From JARYGU01 sp033795365 (lineage in GTDB: Bacteria > Pseudomonadota > Alphaproteobacteria > Rhizobiales > Rhizobiaceae), in the NCBI GenBank assembly GCA_033795365.1, contig JARYGU010000001.1:1-64000 (forward strand): DNA of 64,000 nucleotides. The letters run 5' to 3'. How positions within the stretch are numbered: position 1 is the first letter of the stretch; the number at the start of each line of letters is the position of its first letter. A program made the position numbers and the translations under genes. Below the pieces are notes generated by a model. The model made no database searches. It saw nothing but the letters and a program-made list of their open reading frames with translations, and was not told where the DNA came from. Below are positions 1 through 8,472 of the stretch, one piece after another.

Positions 1-81
1 AATAAACGCCGCTCGCCTTCAGCGGAAAGATGTCCGGCAGGACAAGGGTACGGTACGGCAGACACCATGGGATGCTGTCTC

Positions 82-471
82 TCAATAGACCATCAGGCCC
101 AGATGTGCGGCAGCCGGCTCGAAGTCGCGGTCATCGTGGAGCAACGGGAGACCGTGCTCGATGCAATAAGTAGCGAGGATAAGGTCGGGCGTCTTGCGGA
201 TCGTGAAGCCCTTCGAGCGAAGAAGACGGTAATTGCGGCTCGCCCTGACCGCAAGATGTTCGTCGAGGACATTCACGATCCGGAACCTGCGGAAATGCGA
301 TTCGAGGGCAAGTGCGTGCCGATCGTCCCGCGCGCCCTGCAGCAATTCCAGCAGCACGATATCGGCCAGCACGACGGTATGCCGTTGCACAACCCATCGC
401 AGCTTGGCCGTCGCGAGCGTATCGGCATTGCGAAGATTGTCGATCCAGACCGAAGTATCGACGACGATCAT
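82..471 (-). CDS. vapC: VapC-family PIN-domain toxin
   Basis: A 129-residue PIN-domain protein, expected to be an Mg2+-dependent endoribonuclease toxin. The N-terminal VDTSVWID motif carries the first acidic metal ligand (about residue 5). An internal Glu (LLELLQG), the Asp in KTPDLILAT and the C-terminal HDDRDF complete the usual PIN acidic set. The ATG at 471 overlaps the vapB stop as ATGA, so this start is preferred over one six codons upstream. It is the second gene of a vapB-vapC pair. RNA cleavage is inferred from the family; the target RNA cannot be read from sequence. Confidence 0.88.
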   Translation of the reverse strand: MIVVDTSVWIDNLRNADTLATAKLRWVVQRHTVVLADIVLLELLQGARDDRHALALESHFRRFRIVNVLDEHLAVRASRNYRLLRSKGFTIRKTPDLILATYCIEHGLPLLHDDRDFEPAAAHLGLMVY

Positions 472-677
472 CGATCGGTCGAACTCCAATTCAACCGCAT
501 CTCTTCCAGATTGCCTTCCCAGCCGAGGCCCCGCATCTCCTCGATCGCGCGCATCTGGTCGTCGCGCTGGATCAGGAGCCGCAGGGCTTCCTCGACGGTC
601 GCCTTCTTGGTCGGCAGGCCGGTCGCTTTCATGGCTTTTGCGATCAGGTCGTCGTCGATATCGATATTGGTGCGCAT
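468..677 (-). CDS. vapB: VapB-family antitoxin
   Basis: A 69-residue antitoxin. The N-terminus MRTNIDIDDDLIAKAM is a ribbon-helix-helix DNA-binding start of the DUF2191/VapB type, followed by a KKATVEEALRLLI helix and an acidic/aromatic tail (LGWEGNLEEMRLNW) that would wrap the toxin. The stop overlaps the vapC start as ATGA, so the pair is translationally coupled. A longer reading frame extends upstream, but the ATG at 677 fits the family start and leaves the palindromic operator at 687-720 outside the gene. Confidence 0.88.
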   Translation of the reverse strand: MRTNIDIDDDLIAKAMKATGLPTKKATVEEALRLLIQRDDQMRAIEEMRGLGWEGNLEEMRLNWSSTDR

Positions 678-686
678 GGTTCGATC

Positions 687-720
687 CGATGTGTATATCC
701 TCGCAAGAATATACACATCG
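687..720. promoter_or_regulatory. Perfect 12-bp inverted repeat, probable vapBC operator
   Basis: Arms CGATGTGTATAT (687-698) and ATATACACATCG (709-720) are exact reverse complements around a 10-bp spacer. The element ends 10 bp upstream of the vapB start. VapB ribbon-helix-helix proteins normally repress their own promoter at such a palindrome. Operator function is inferred. Confidence 0.7.
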
Positions 721-747
721 CCCATGCCTGCTTCAAGGCTTTCGGGC

Positions 748-1656
748 TTATCCTCGCCGCGCCACCAGGATGCCGGCAAGCACGATTGCGCCGCCGATCG
801 CCTGCATCGGGCCGACAGGCTCGGCAAGCAGGATCCACGCGAGGATCGCGGCGACCACCGGCTGCAGCAGGAGGGTGAGCGAGGAGAAGGCGGGCGGGAG
901 ATAGGCGAGCGCATAGATGATGAGGCCCTGGCCGCCGGCATGGCTGACGAGGGCAAGGCCAGCCAGCATCGCCCATCCGAAAAGCGTCAGGGGGAAGAGG
1001 TCGGCTTCGAAGGCGAGCGCGATCGGCAGCATGCAGGCCGCCGCCGACATCGTCGTCCAGATCATGATCCGCCCGGTGGAAAAGCGGCTGCGCAGCCGGC
1101 CGATCGACAGGATATAGCCGGCATAGAACACGGCGGCGAGGACCGCGGTCGCATCGCCCGCAAGATGCCCGTCGCCGAGCGCGGCCGGTCCGCCCTTGAG
1201 GATCACGACGCCGGCAAGCGCCGTTGCCAGCCCGGCGAGGAAAATCTTGCTGACGCGGGAGCGGAAGAGCAGCCAGGAGCCGAGCGTGACGAAGATCGGC
1301 GCGAGATTGGCCAGCAGCGTCGCATTGGCGACGGAGGTCATGTGAAGGGCGAGATGCCAGGCGGCGAGGTCGATGGCGAGGAACACGCCCGGCACCAGCA
1401 GGAGCACATGGTCCCTGAGCCCCGCGGGCCGCGCGTCGGAGACCGCATTGCCGCTCAGCCGGGAGACGATCAGGAACGGAAGGAGAGCGAGCGCCACCCG
1501 CCAGAAGGCTGTCGCCATCGGCCCGACTTCCGAAAGCCGCACGAAGATCGGAGATCCGCCGATGGCGACGCCGCCGACGAGAAGGGCCGCGAGTGCAAGG
1601 CGGTTTCGATAGGCGAGGTTTGCGATTTCGGCGGTTTCTGACACGGAACGGTCCAA
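748..1656 (-). CDS. EamA-family (DMT superfamily) membrane transporter
   Basis: A 302-residue inner-membrane protein with about ten hydrophobic segments arranged as two EamA repeats. The first begins near residue 18 (LALAALLVGGVAIGGSP) with the typical GPMATAFWR turn, and the second begins near residue 155. DMT-family carriers export amino acids, metabolites or drugs; nothing here identifies the substrate. It stands alone, between vapB and the dehydrogenase operon. Gene length is normal for the family. Confidence 0.85.
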   Translation of the reverse strand: MDRSVSETAEIANLAYRNRLALAALLVGGVAIGGSPIFVRLSEVGPMATAFWRVALALLPFLIVSRLSGNAVSDARPAGLRDHVLLLVPGVFLAIDLAAWHLALHMTSVANATLLANLAPIFVTLGSWLLFRSRVSKIFLAGLATALAGVVILKGGPAALGDGHLAGDATAVLAAVFYAGYILSIGRLRSRFSTGRIMIWTTMSAAACMLPIALAFEADLFPLTLFGWAMLAGLALVSHAGGQGLIIYALAYLPPAFSSLTLLLQPVVAAILAWILLAEPVGPMQAIGGAIVLAGILVARRG

Positions 1657-1845
1657 TGCGGGCAGGTGCAGCGCCTACAACCAGACGCAGCAGGCATTCC
1701 AGCTACCAGAAGCCGCGCCCCGGAGACAGCCGGTTTGCGCCAGTCCCGCGACAAAATGGACAGGAATTCGCAGAATCCGGAGAAAAGCAGAGGATTTTCA
1801 TTCAAATCCCGGCCAATCCTCCGGATCTGCGTTCATGCCGCCCCG

Positions 1846-2877
1846 TCAGAGCGAGAAATCGACGCACATCCTTCCGGCGACATCGCCCGCCTGCAGCCGG
1901 TCGAGCGCGGCGTCGACGCCGGAAAGCGGAACGGTTTCGATCTCGATTTCGAGCTTCGCCCCGGCGGCGAAGGCGAGGAAATCGCGCAGGTCCTGGCGCG
2001 TGCCGACGGAAGAGCCGAAGACCCGGTGCCCGCCGTCGATCAGCCACATCATGGACAGCGGAACGGGATCGTGCACCAGCGCGATCGCGATGATGTCGCT
2101 CATCGGATTGACCGCCTGCTCGATGGTCTTCCAGACCGCAGGCGTCGGGGCGAAGTTGACGGCGATGTCCGCGCCCCCGAGTTCCTTCACGCGTATTCCT
2201 GCCTCCGGACCGGCCTCGACCAGATGGTCGGCGCCGCGGCGGCGGGCCTCCGCGAGCTTTGCTGGATCACGGTCGACGGCGACGACAGTCGCTCCATGGG
2301 CCTTGGCGATCATGATCGCATATTGGCCGAGGCCGCCGCAGCCGACGACCATGACGGTCCTGCCGGGGCGAAGCTCGGTCTTGCGCAGCGCGCTCCAGGC
2401 GGTCAGTCCGGCGCAAAGCAGCGGCGCCTCCTGCACCGGATCGATCGTGTCGGGGATGATGCAGGCAAAGCGGGATTCGAGCAGCGCATATTCGGCAAAA
2501 GCGCCGTGCCGGTGAATGCCCCGCGCATGCTGGTGCTGGCAGAAGGTTTCCGCGCCGGTGAGGCAGGGGCTGCAATCGAGGCAGGTGTCGTAGAGCCAGG
2601 GCAGGCCGACCCGGTCGCCGGGCTTCAGGGACGTTTCGGTTCCCTCGCCGATCGCGACGATGCGACCGATGCCCTCATGGCCGAGGATCAGCGGATAGAG
2701 ATCGTCCGGCAGGTGCTCGTCGCCGTTGCGCAGATGCAGATCGGAATGGCAGATGCCGCAGCTTTCGAGCTTCACCAGCAGTTGCCCGCGCTCGGGCGAA
2801 GGGACCGGGACCTCGCGGATGACGAGCGGGGTTGCGGCGCTCTCGGCGAGCGCCGCCTTCATCGTTTTCGGTATCAT
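1846..2877 (-). CDS. Zinc-dependent alcohol dehydrogenase (AdhP-like)
   Basis: A 343-residue medium-chain dehydrogenase/reductase. The N-terminal GroES-like domain shows the catalytic zinc ligands in SCGICHSDLH and GHEGIG. A structural-zinc lobe CLDCSPCLTGAETFC and a Rossmann fold with GCGGLGQ near residue 175 follow. The Asp in VAVDRD favours NAD(H) over NADP(H). It begins 11 nt after the aldehyde dehydrogenase stop, so the two form an operon that would oxidise an alcohol to an acid (or run the reverse). ATG 2877 was chosen; a start five codons later (MKAALAES) is also possible. Substrate unknown. Confidence 0.88.
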   Translation of the reverse strand: MIPKTMKAALAESAATPLVIREVPVPSPERGQLLVKLESCGICHSDLHLRNGDEHLPDDLYPLILGHEGIGRIVAIGEGTETSLKPGDRVGLPWLYDTCLDCSPCLTGAETFCQHQHARGIHRHGAFAEYALLESRFACIIPDTIDPVQEAPLLCAGLTAWSALRKTELRPGRTVMVVGCGGLGQYAIMIAKAHGATVVAVDRDPAKLAEARRRGADHLVEAGPEAGIRVKELGGADIAVNFAPTPAVWKTIEQAVNPMSDIIAIALVHDPVPLSMMWLIDGGHRVFGSSVGTRQDLRDFLAFAAGAKLEIEIETVPLSGVDAALDRLQAGDVAGRMCVDFSL

Positions 2878-2887
2878 TTCGCCTGCC

Positions 2888-4321
2888 TTATGCCGCGTCC
2901 GGCCTGTGGACGGTCTTGACCTCGAGGAAATCCTCAAGGCCGAAGATGCCGCCTTCGCGGCCGTTGCCGGACTGCTTGAAGCCGCCGAAGGGGCTGCCGT
3001 AGCGGTGCGGCCCGCCGTTGATATGCACCATGCCGGCGCGAAGCCGCGCGGCCACCCGCTCGGCGCGGTCGGCATTGCCCGTCTGGACATAGGCGGCGAG
3101 CCCGTAACTCGTGTCGTTAGCAATCGTGATCGCCTCCTCCTCCGTCTCGAAGGGGATGATCGAGAGAACCGGGCCGAAGACCTCCTCGCGGGCGATGCGC
3201 ATATTGTTGTCGACGTCGGCGAAGATGGTGGGGCGCACGAAATAGCCTGTCTCGAAGCCTTCCGGCTTGCCCGGACCGCCGACGAGGACGCGCGCGCCTT
3301 CCGCCACGCCCGCCTCGATCAGCGCCTGGACGCGACCGAACTGGATATCGGAGACCAGCGGACCGATATGGCTGCCTTCCTCCTCCGGATTTCCGACCTT
3401 CGCGGCCTTTCCGGTCTTCTCGGCAATGGCGACGGCCTTGTCATAGACCGAGCGCTGGACGAGCATACGCGTCGGCGCATCGCAGGACTGGCCGGAATTG
3501 TTGAAGCATTCGAGCACGCTGGCGGCGACGCGATCCTCCAGATCGGCATCCTCGAAGACGATGTTCGGTGACTTGCCGCCGAGCTCCAGCGTGACGCGCT
3601 TGACCGTGTCGGCCGCATCCTTGCTGACGGCGATCCCGGCGCGGGTGGAGCCGGTGAAGGACATCATGTCGATATCCCTGTGCTTCGAAAGCGCTGCGCC
3701 GCATTCGAGGCCGTCGCCGTTGACGAGGTTGAAGGTGCCGGCGGGGAAGCCCGCCTCGTCGACCATCTCGGCATAGAGAAGGGCATTGAGCGGGGTGAAT
3801 TCGGAGGGCTTCAGCACGCAGGTGCAGCCGGTGGCGAGCGCCGGCACGACCTTCAGCGCGATCTGGTTGATCGGCCAGTTCCAGGGCGTGATGAGGCCGC
3901 AGACCCCGATCGGCTCGCGGCGCACTACGTCGCCGTTCGCAAGGACCTCGCGGGTCTTCAGGCGTTTGAGGGCATCGATGAAGCCCTGCAGATGGCCGAC
4001 GCCGACATCGGCCTGCTGCTCGGTGCTCATGGTGATCGGCGCGCCGAGCTCCAGCGTAATCGTGCGGGCCATCTCGTCATAGCGGCGCTTATAGATGGAA
4101 AGGAGCTTTTCCAGGAGGCCGATGCGCTCGTCGGTGCTGGTCTGGCTGTAGCTCGCAAAGGCCTTCTTCGCGGCGGCGACCGCGCGGTCGATATCGGCGG
4201 CGGTCCCCATCGAGATGACCGCGACCGGCTTCTCGGTCGCCGGATTGATCACCTCGAGGTCGCGCGGCTGCAGGGGAGCGACCCATTCGCCGTTGATATA
4301 GAATTTGCGCTTGTCCAGCAT
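2888..4321 (-). CDS. NAD(P)-dependent aldehyde dehydrogenase
   Basis: A 477-residue aldehyde dehydrogenase oxidising an aldehyde to the acid. The cofactor segment TPWNWPINQ, the general-base motif VTLELGGKSPN and the catalytic Cys in NNSGQSCDAPTRM are all present in the usual order. The ATG at 4321 has a GGAG ribosome-binding site 8 nt upstream and is preferred over an in-frame GTG four codons earlier. It is the first gene of an operon with the zinc alcohol dehydrogenase. The substrate cannot be deduced. Confidence 0.9.
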   Translation of the reverse strand: MLDKRKFYINGEWVAPLQPRDLEVINPATEKPVAVISMGTAADIDRAVAAAKKAFASYSQTSTDERIGLLEKLLSIYKRRYDEMARTITLELGAPITMSTEQQADVGVGHLQGFIDALKRLKTREVLANGDVVRREPIGVCGLITPWNWPINQIALKVVPALATGCTCVLKPSEFTPLNALLYAEMVDEAGFPAGTFNLVNGDGLECGAALSKHRDIDMMSFTGSTRAGIAVSKDAADTVKRVTLELGGKSPNIVFEDADLEDRVAASVLECFNNSGQSCDAPTRMLVQRSVYDKAVAIAEKTGKAAKVGNPEEEGSHIGPLVSDIQFGRVQALIEAGVAEGARVLVGGPGKPEGFETGYFVRPTIFADVDNNMRIAREEVFGPVLSIIPFETEEEAITIANDTSYGLAAYVQTGNADRAERVAARLRAGMVHINGGPHRYGSPFGGFKQSGNGREGGIFGLEDFLEVKTVHRPDAA

Positions 4322-4489
4322 GCTGTTCTCCACTCGTTCATCCGTTACCGATGTCTTCTTCCGGATGGGAAGCTATCGCCGTTCGGCCTTTCGTCAAAGG
4401 GAAAAGATGACGACGGACCGGTCGCGGCGCGGCTCAGGGAACCTTGGCGGAACCGGACTGTTTCTCATCGAGAAAAGGAGAAAACCGCC

Positions 4490-4651
4490 ATGCCCGAAGA
4501 CAAGCATCGACCACACAGCGAACCGACGAAAGAACCGGAAGGCGCCGAGACGAAGAAGCGGCAGGACGAGAAGATCGACAAGCGCAAGAAAGACGAGACG
4601 GAGACCGATCCCGCGCTGCTGCCGATCGGCGATCCCGCGGGAATGGCGTGA
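4490..4651 (+). CDS. Small, highly charged protein of unknown function (53 aa)
   Basis: A 53-residue ORF starting MPEDKHRPHSEPTKEPEG, then a Lys/Glu/Asp-rich middle and a C-terminus TDPALLPIGDPAGMA. A good AAGGAG ribosome-binding site (4475-4480) precedes the ATG. It has no hydrophobic segment and is probably disordered and soluble. It lies divergent to the aldehyde dehydrogenase and convergent with the AbrB-type gene. No recognised family or function; the well-placed ribosome-binding site is the main support that it is real. Confidence 0.55.
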   Translation: MPEDKHRPHSEPTKEPEGAETKKRQDEKIDKRKKDETETDPALLPIGDPAGMA

Positions 4652-4654
4652 GCT

Positions 4655-4921
4655 TTAACCCTCACCCGCTCCGGCGGCAGAACCGGCGCCGGCGATCGCC
4701 TCGCCGATCTCATCGATGGTGAGAGCCCGGCCGTTCGTCTTCGCTTTCAGAAAGCCGTGAAGATCGCGGAACGAGCCCTTCCGCCGGGCAGCTTTCAACT
4801 CCACCCGTCCGCCTGGAAGCAAGTCTACGTCTATCCTCTCGCCAGGCCGGATACCCAAATGTTGGAGCATATCCCTAGCAAAGGTGACCCGCCCTCGCGT
4901 CGTTACGGTCAATGTCGCCAT
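4655..4921 (-). CDS. AbrB/MazE/SpoVT-type DNA-binding protein, orphan antitoxin
   Basis: An 88-residue protein. Residues 1-45 (TLTVTTRGRVTFARDMLQ, then LGIRPGERIDV) match the swapped-hairpin AbrB fold found in MazE/VapB-type antitoxins. A C-terminal helix (RALTIDEIGEAIAGAG) would contact a toxin. No PIN or MazF toxin follows: downstream is the convergent 53-aa gene. It is therefore either a solitary regulator or a remnant of a toxin-antitoxin pair. Confidence 0.75.
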   Translation of the reverse strand: MATLTVTTRGRVTFARDMLQHLGIRPGERIDVDLLPGGRVELKAARRKGSFRDLHGFLKAKTNGRALTIDEIGEAIAGAGSAAGAGEG

Positions 4922-5002
4922 GAACTGTTTCCCCGTTCAAGTGGAACATTAGTCCATTGTCGCCTTTCCGCCAACGGATCGCATGACACCGGAAAACGCC
5001 TA

Positions 5003-5080
5003 ATGCGCATTGCGATCTTTCAGATTCGCTCCCACGCCCCCACACCTTAATTTCTATGCGGCCGCCATCGCAAAACCCGC
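5003..5080 (+). repeat. Dispersed intergenic repeat, copy 1 (diverged)
   Basis: Shares the blocks GCGATCTTTCAGATTCGCT and ATCGCAAAAC in the same order and orientation as the copies near 11199 and 59249. The middle part is diverged. It lies between the AbrB-type gene and hmrR, in a non-coding stretch. Confidence 0.6.
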
Positions 5081-5099
5081 CATCTTTGCGCAGCCTTCA

Positions 5100-5522
5100 T
5101 CAGGAGTGAGCGTCTCTGCCGTGGCCGTTCTCTCCGCTCGCCAGCCGTTCCAGGATGGGGCAGTCGGGGCGGGCGTCGCCGTGGCAGTGGGCGGAAAGGT
5201 GCTCCAGGGTCATCACCATCTCCTGAAGCTGGCGCATCTTGGCCTGCAGCTCGTCTATATGCTGCTCGGCGATGCGCTTCACCTCCGCCGAGGCGCGGGC
5301 GCGGTCCTGCCAGAGCGCGAGCAGGTCGCGGATCTGGGTGATCGAAAAGCCGAGATCGCGGGACCGGCGGATGAAGGACAGCGTGTTCAGGTCCCGCGAG
5401 CCATAGGTGCGGTAGCCTGCGCCGGTGCGGCCGGCCTCCTCGATCAGGCCGATCGCTTCGTAATGCCGGATCATCTTGGCGGATACGCCGGAAGCCCTGG
5501 CGGCTTCACCGATATTCATCAT
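5100..5522 (-). CDS. hmrR: MerR-family copper-responsive regulator (HmrR/CueR)
   Basis: A 140-residue MerR-family activator. The winged helix-turn-helix occupies residues 1-70 (MNIGEAARASGVSAKMIRHY), followed by a dimerisation helix. A C-terminal metal loop CHGDARPDC gives the CX7C spacing typical of Cu(I)-sensing CueR/HmrR. It overlaps the copA stop by 4 nt and is the distal gene of copA-hmrR, so the activator is made with the pump it controls. Two MerR-type promoters with 19-bp spacers (before copA and copZ) are its likely targets. Confidence 0.92.
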   Translation of the reverse strand: MMNIGEAARASGVSAKMIRHYEAIGLIEEAGRTGAGYRTYGSRDLNTLSFIRRSRDLGFSITQIRDLLALWQDRARASAEVKRIAEQHIDELQAKMRQLQEMVMTLEHLSAHCHGDARPDCPILERLASGENGHGRDAHS

Positions 5523-8020
5523 GCCTTATCTCCTTTCGATGCGGCCGCGTCGATGCGGAAGCGCTTCAGCCTCAGCGCATTCGAGACGACGAAGACGCTG
5601 GAAAGCGCCATCGCGCCCGCCGCAAGCGCCGGCGAAAGCTGGATGCCCCAGGCAGGATAGAGAACGCCGGCGGCGACGGGGATGAGCGCGACATTGTAGC
5701 CGAAGGCCCAGAAGAGGTTCTGGCGGATATTGCGCATCGTCGCCTTCGAAAGCGCGATGCCGGTCGCAACCCCGCGCATGTCGCCGGCCATCAGGACGAC
5801 ATCGGCACTCTCGATCGCCACGTCGGTTCCCGTGCCGATCGCGATCCCCGTATCGGCGGCGGCGAGCGCCGGCGCATCGTTGATGCCGTCGCCGACAAAG
5901 GCGACCTTGCGCTTTCCGCCGGACGAAAGCGATCTCACCGCATCGACCTTGCCCTCCGGCAGGACCTCCGCCACCACATGGCCGATGCCGAGTGCCGCCG
6001 CAACCGTTTCCGCCGTGCGGCGGTTGTCGCCGGTGATCATCGCCACCTCGACGCCGAGCGCCTTGAGCGATGCGATCGCTTCGCGCGCCGTCGGCTTGAC
6101 GGGATCGGTGACGGCGAAGAGGGCGGCAAGCCGTCCGTCGACCGCAGCATAGAGCGGGGAGGCGCCTTGCGCCGCAAACCCCGCGGCCTCCGCGGCGAAG
6201 GCCGCGACGTCTAGACCGCGTTCCGTCATGAAGCCGGCGGAACCGGCCTCGACCCTGCGGCCCGAAACCGTGGCTGCGATACCCCGGCCGGACACCGCCT
6301 CGAATTCCTGCGCCGCGGGAAGATCGAGACCCTCCTTGCCGGCCGCCTCGTGGATTGCGGTCGCGATCGGATGCTCCGAGCGCATTTCCGCGGCGGCGAC
6401 CAGACTCAATACCTCGTCGCGCTCGAAGCCCGGCGCGCAAACGATCTCCGTCAGCTCCGGGCGGCCGCGCGTCAGCGTGCCGGTCTTGTCGACGGCGACG
6501 ATATCGGTCGATTCCAGCGTCTGGAGCGCCGTTCCCTGGCGAAAGAGCACGCCGAGCTCGGCGGCCCGGCCGGTTCCGGTGATGATCGAGGTCGGCGTCG
6601 CGAGGCCCATGGCGCAGGGGCATGCAATGATCAGCACCGCGACGGCATTGACCAGCGCATGCGCGAGAACCGGCGAGGGGCCGAAAAAGAACCAGACGGC
6701 GAAGGTGGCCGCCGCGATCAGGATGATCGCCGGGACGAACCATTGCGTCACCCGGTCGACCAGCGCCTGGATCGGAAGCTTAGCGGCCTGGGCATCCTCG
6801 ACCATGCGGATGATCTGCGACAGCACCGTGTCGGCGCCGACGCGGGTGGCGCGGAAGGAGAAGGAGCCGGTCGTGTTCAGCGTGCCGCCGGTCACCATGT
6901 CGCCGGGCCGGCGCTCGACAGGCATCGGTTCGCCGGTGATCATCGACTCGTCGACGAAGGAGCGGCCTTCCGTCACCTCGCCATCGACCGGCACTTTCTC
7001 GCCGGGGCGGACGAGCACGATGTCGCCCGGAACGACCGCTTCGAGGGGAACGTCCTCGGGCTTTACGCCCCGAAGGACGCGGGCCGATTTCGCCCGAAGG
7101 CCGGCCAGGTGGCGGATCGCCTCGCCGGTGCGCCCCTTGGCGCGGGCCTCGAGGTAGCGTCCCGCGAGGACAAGCGTGACGATGACGGCGGCGGCCTCGA
7201 AATAGACATTGGCCGTCCCGCCCGGGAGAAGCGACGGGGCGAAGGTGGCAGCGGCCGAAAAGGCCCAGGCAGCCGCCGTGCCGATGACGACGAGCGCGTT
7301 CATGTCGGGTGCAAGACGCAGGAGGCTCGGCACGCCTTTGCGGAAGAAGCGCGCACCCGGACCCGCGAGCACCAGCGTCGCCAGCACGAACTGGACGATG
7401 CGGCTCGTCTCCAGGCCGATGGCTTCATGAATATAGTGGCCGAAGGAGGGGACCAGGTGAGCGCCCATCTCCATGACGAAGAGCGGCGCCGTCAGGACGG
7501 CGGCGAGAACGAGAGAGCGCCTGAGGGAGGCGAGTTCGCGGGCGCGGCGATCCTCCTCCGTCGGGGCTTCGGCGGATTCGCTTTCGCGCACGGCCCTATA
7601 TCCGGTGCGCTCGACGGCAGCAGCGAAATCATCGAAGGACGCCGCGCCCTTGACGAAGCGGACGCGGGCATGCTCCTGCGCCAGATTGGCGGTCGCGTCC
7701 AGCACGCCGGGCACGGCTTTCAGGGCCTTTTCGACGCGGGCGATACAGGACGCGCAGGTCATTCCTTCGACGGGGAATTCCAGCACCTCCTCCGAAACGC
7801 CGTAGCCGGCGTCGCGCACCGCCCTGGCGACAGCGGCGATATCCGGGGCGCCGTCAAAGCGTATCTCGGCCTTTTCGGTCGCAAGATTGACATTGCTGCC
7901 GGCAACGCCGGGCACGCTGTCGATGGCCTTCTCCACCCGGCGCACGCAGGAGGCGCAGGTCATGTCGGAGATGGACAGTTTCACGGTCTGCCGGTCTTCC
8001 GGCTCCTTCACGGCGAGCAT
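5519..8020 (-). CDS. copA: Cu(I)-exporting P1B-type ATPase
   Basis: An 833-residue inner-membrane copper pump. Two N-terminal heavy-metal-associated domains each carry a CASC Cu(I) site (first near residues 22-25, second near 90). About eight membrane segments include the CPC motif in IACPCAMGLATP. The phosphorylation motif DKTGT, the nucleotide-domain SEHPIAT and the hinge GDGINDAPAL follow. Late YN and MALSS residues match the Cu+-specific P1B-1 subgroup. The ATG at 8020 has a GGAG site 7 nt upstream. It is transcribed with hmrR from the 19-bp-spacer promoter at 8047-8077. Confidence 0.94.
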   Translation of the reverse strand: MLAVKEPEDRQTVKLSISDMTCASCVRRVEKAIDSVPGVAGSNVNLATEKAEIRFDGAPDIAAVARAVRDAGYGVSEEVLEFPVEGMTCASCIARVEKALKAVPGVLDATANLAQEHARVRFVKGAASFDDFAAAVERTGYRAVRESESAEAPTEEDRRARELASLRRSLVLAAVLTAPLFVMEMGAHLVPSFGHYIHEAIGLETSRIVQFVLATLVLAGPGARFFRKGVPSLLRLAPDMNALVVIGTAAAWAFSAAATFAPSLLPGGTANVYFEAAAVIVTLVLAGRYLEARAKGRTGEAIRHLAGLRAKSARVLRGVKPEDVPLEAVVPGDIVLVRPGEKVPVDGEVTEGRSFVDESMITGEPMPVERRPGDMVTGGTLNTTGSFSFRATRVGADTVLSQIIRMVEDAQAAKLPIQALVDRVTQWFVPAIILIAAATFAVWFFFGPSPVLAHALVNAVAVLIIACPCAMGLATPTSIITGTGRAAELGVLFRQGTALQTLESTDIVAVDKTGTLTRGRPELTEIVCAPGFERDEVLSLVAAAEMRSEHPIATAIHEAAGKEGLDLPAAQEFEAVSGRGIAATVSGRRVEAGSAGFMTERGLDVAAFAAEAAGFAAQGASPLYAAVDGRLAALFAVTDPVKPTAREAIASLKALGVEVAMITGDNRRTAETVAAALGIGHVVAEVLPEGKVDAVRSLSSGGKRKVAFVGDGINDAPALAAADTGIAIGTGTDVAIESADVVLMAGDMRGVATGIALSKATMRNIRQNLFWAFGYNVALIPVAAGVLYPAWGIQLSPALAAGAMALSSVFVVSNALRLKRFRIDAAASKGDKA

Positions 8021-8046
8021 GGTAAGCTCCTTTCTTATCTGCCCAG

Positions 8047-8077
8047 ATCGTGCACCTTCCCATGATGTCAAGGTCAA
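8047..8077 (-). promoter_or_regulatory. MerR-type promoter/HmrR box upstream of copA
   Basis: On the minus strand a -35 TTGACC (8077-8072) is followed after 19 bp by a -10-like CACGAT (8052-8047). The over-long spacer contains the dyad ACCTT...AAGGT (8074-8054). A 19-bp spacer with such a dyad is the hallmark of CueR/HmrR-activated promoters. The element ends 27 bp before the copA ATG. Confidence 0.75.
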
Positions 8078-8161
8078 GGACTTTTTTACGCCTTTCCGGC
8101 AGCACTCGACGGCCGTTGGCGGCAACGGAGATTTTCGCGCAGCCGCACCGGCAGGAAAGGA

Positions 8162-8380
8162 TCAGGCAGCGGAAAACGGCGTGTAGCCCGCCGCAGCAAT
8201 GACCGCCGCGACGGCGTCGGCATCCAGCGTGCCGCTGACCTCCACCATATGCGTGGCGGTGTCGGCCGAAACGCTTGCGCCCGGAAAGGCACTCTCGACC
8301 GCAGCCGTTATGGTCCTGACGCAATGACCGCAGGTCATGTCGGGAACCGAGAAGGAAAGGGTAAGGCTGTTGCTGGTCAT
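8162..8380 (-). CDS. copZ: CopZ-like copper chaperone (heavy-metal-associated domain)
   Basis: A 72-residue stand-alone HMA domain with the Cu(I) site MTCGHC at about residues 12-17 in a SFSVPDMTCGHCVRTI context. The ATG at 8380 has a GAGGAC ribosome-binding site; longer in-frame starts upstream would run through the promoter. It is expected to carry cytosolic Cu(I) to CopA. It is a separate unit from copA, with its own MerR-type promoter at 8406-8436. Confidence 0.88.
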   Translation of the reverse strand: MTSNSLTLSFSVPDMTCGHCVRTITAAVESAFPGASVSADTATHMVEVSGTLDADAVAAVIAAAGYTPFSAA

Positions 8381-8405
8381 GGTTTGTCCTCGATGCATTT
8401 CTGCC

Positions 8406-8436
8406 AGCATGGACCCTTCCAACGTGGGAGGGTCAA
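8406..8436 (-). promoter_or_regulatory. MerR-type promoter/HmrR box upstream of copZ
   Basis: Minus-strand TTGACC (8436-8431), 19-bp spacer, then CATGCT (8411-8406). The spacer holds the dyad CCCTCCC...GGAAGGG, very like the copA operators of CueR systems. With the similar element before copA it makes a two-promoter HmrR regulon. Confidence 0.75.
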
Positions 8437-8472
8437 GCGGCATCCAGGCCCGCGCGGTCCCGCAGGCCATCC

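Noticed and set aside
82..1641. Long plus-strand frames across vapBC and the EamA gene
   Set aside because: They run antisense to genes with strong family motifs and are Arg-rich shadows.
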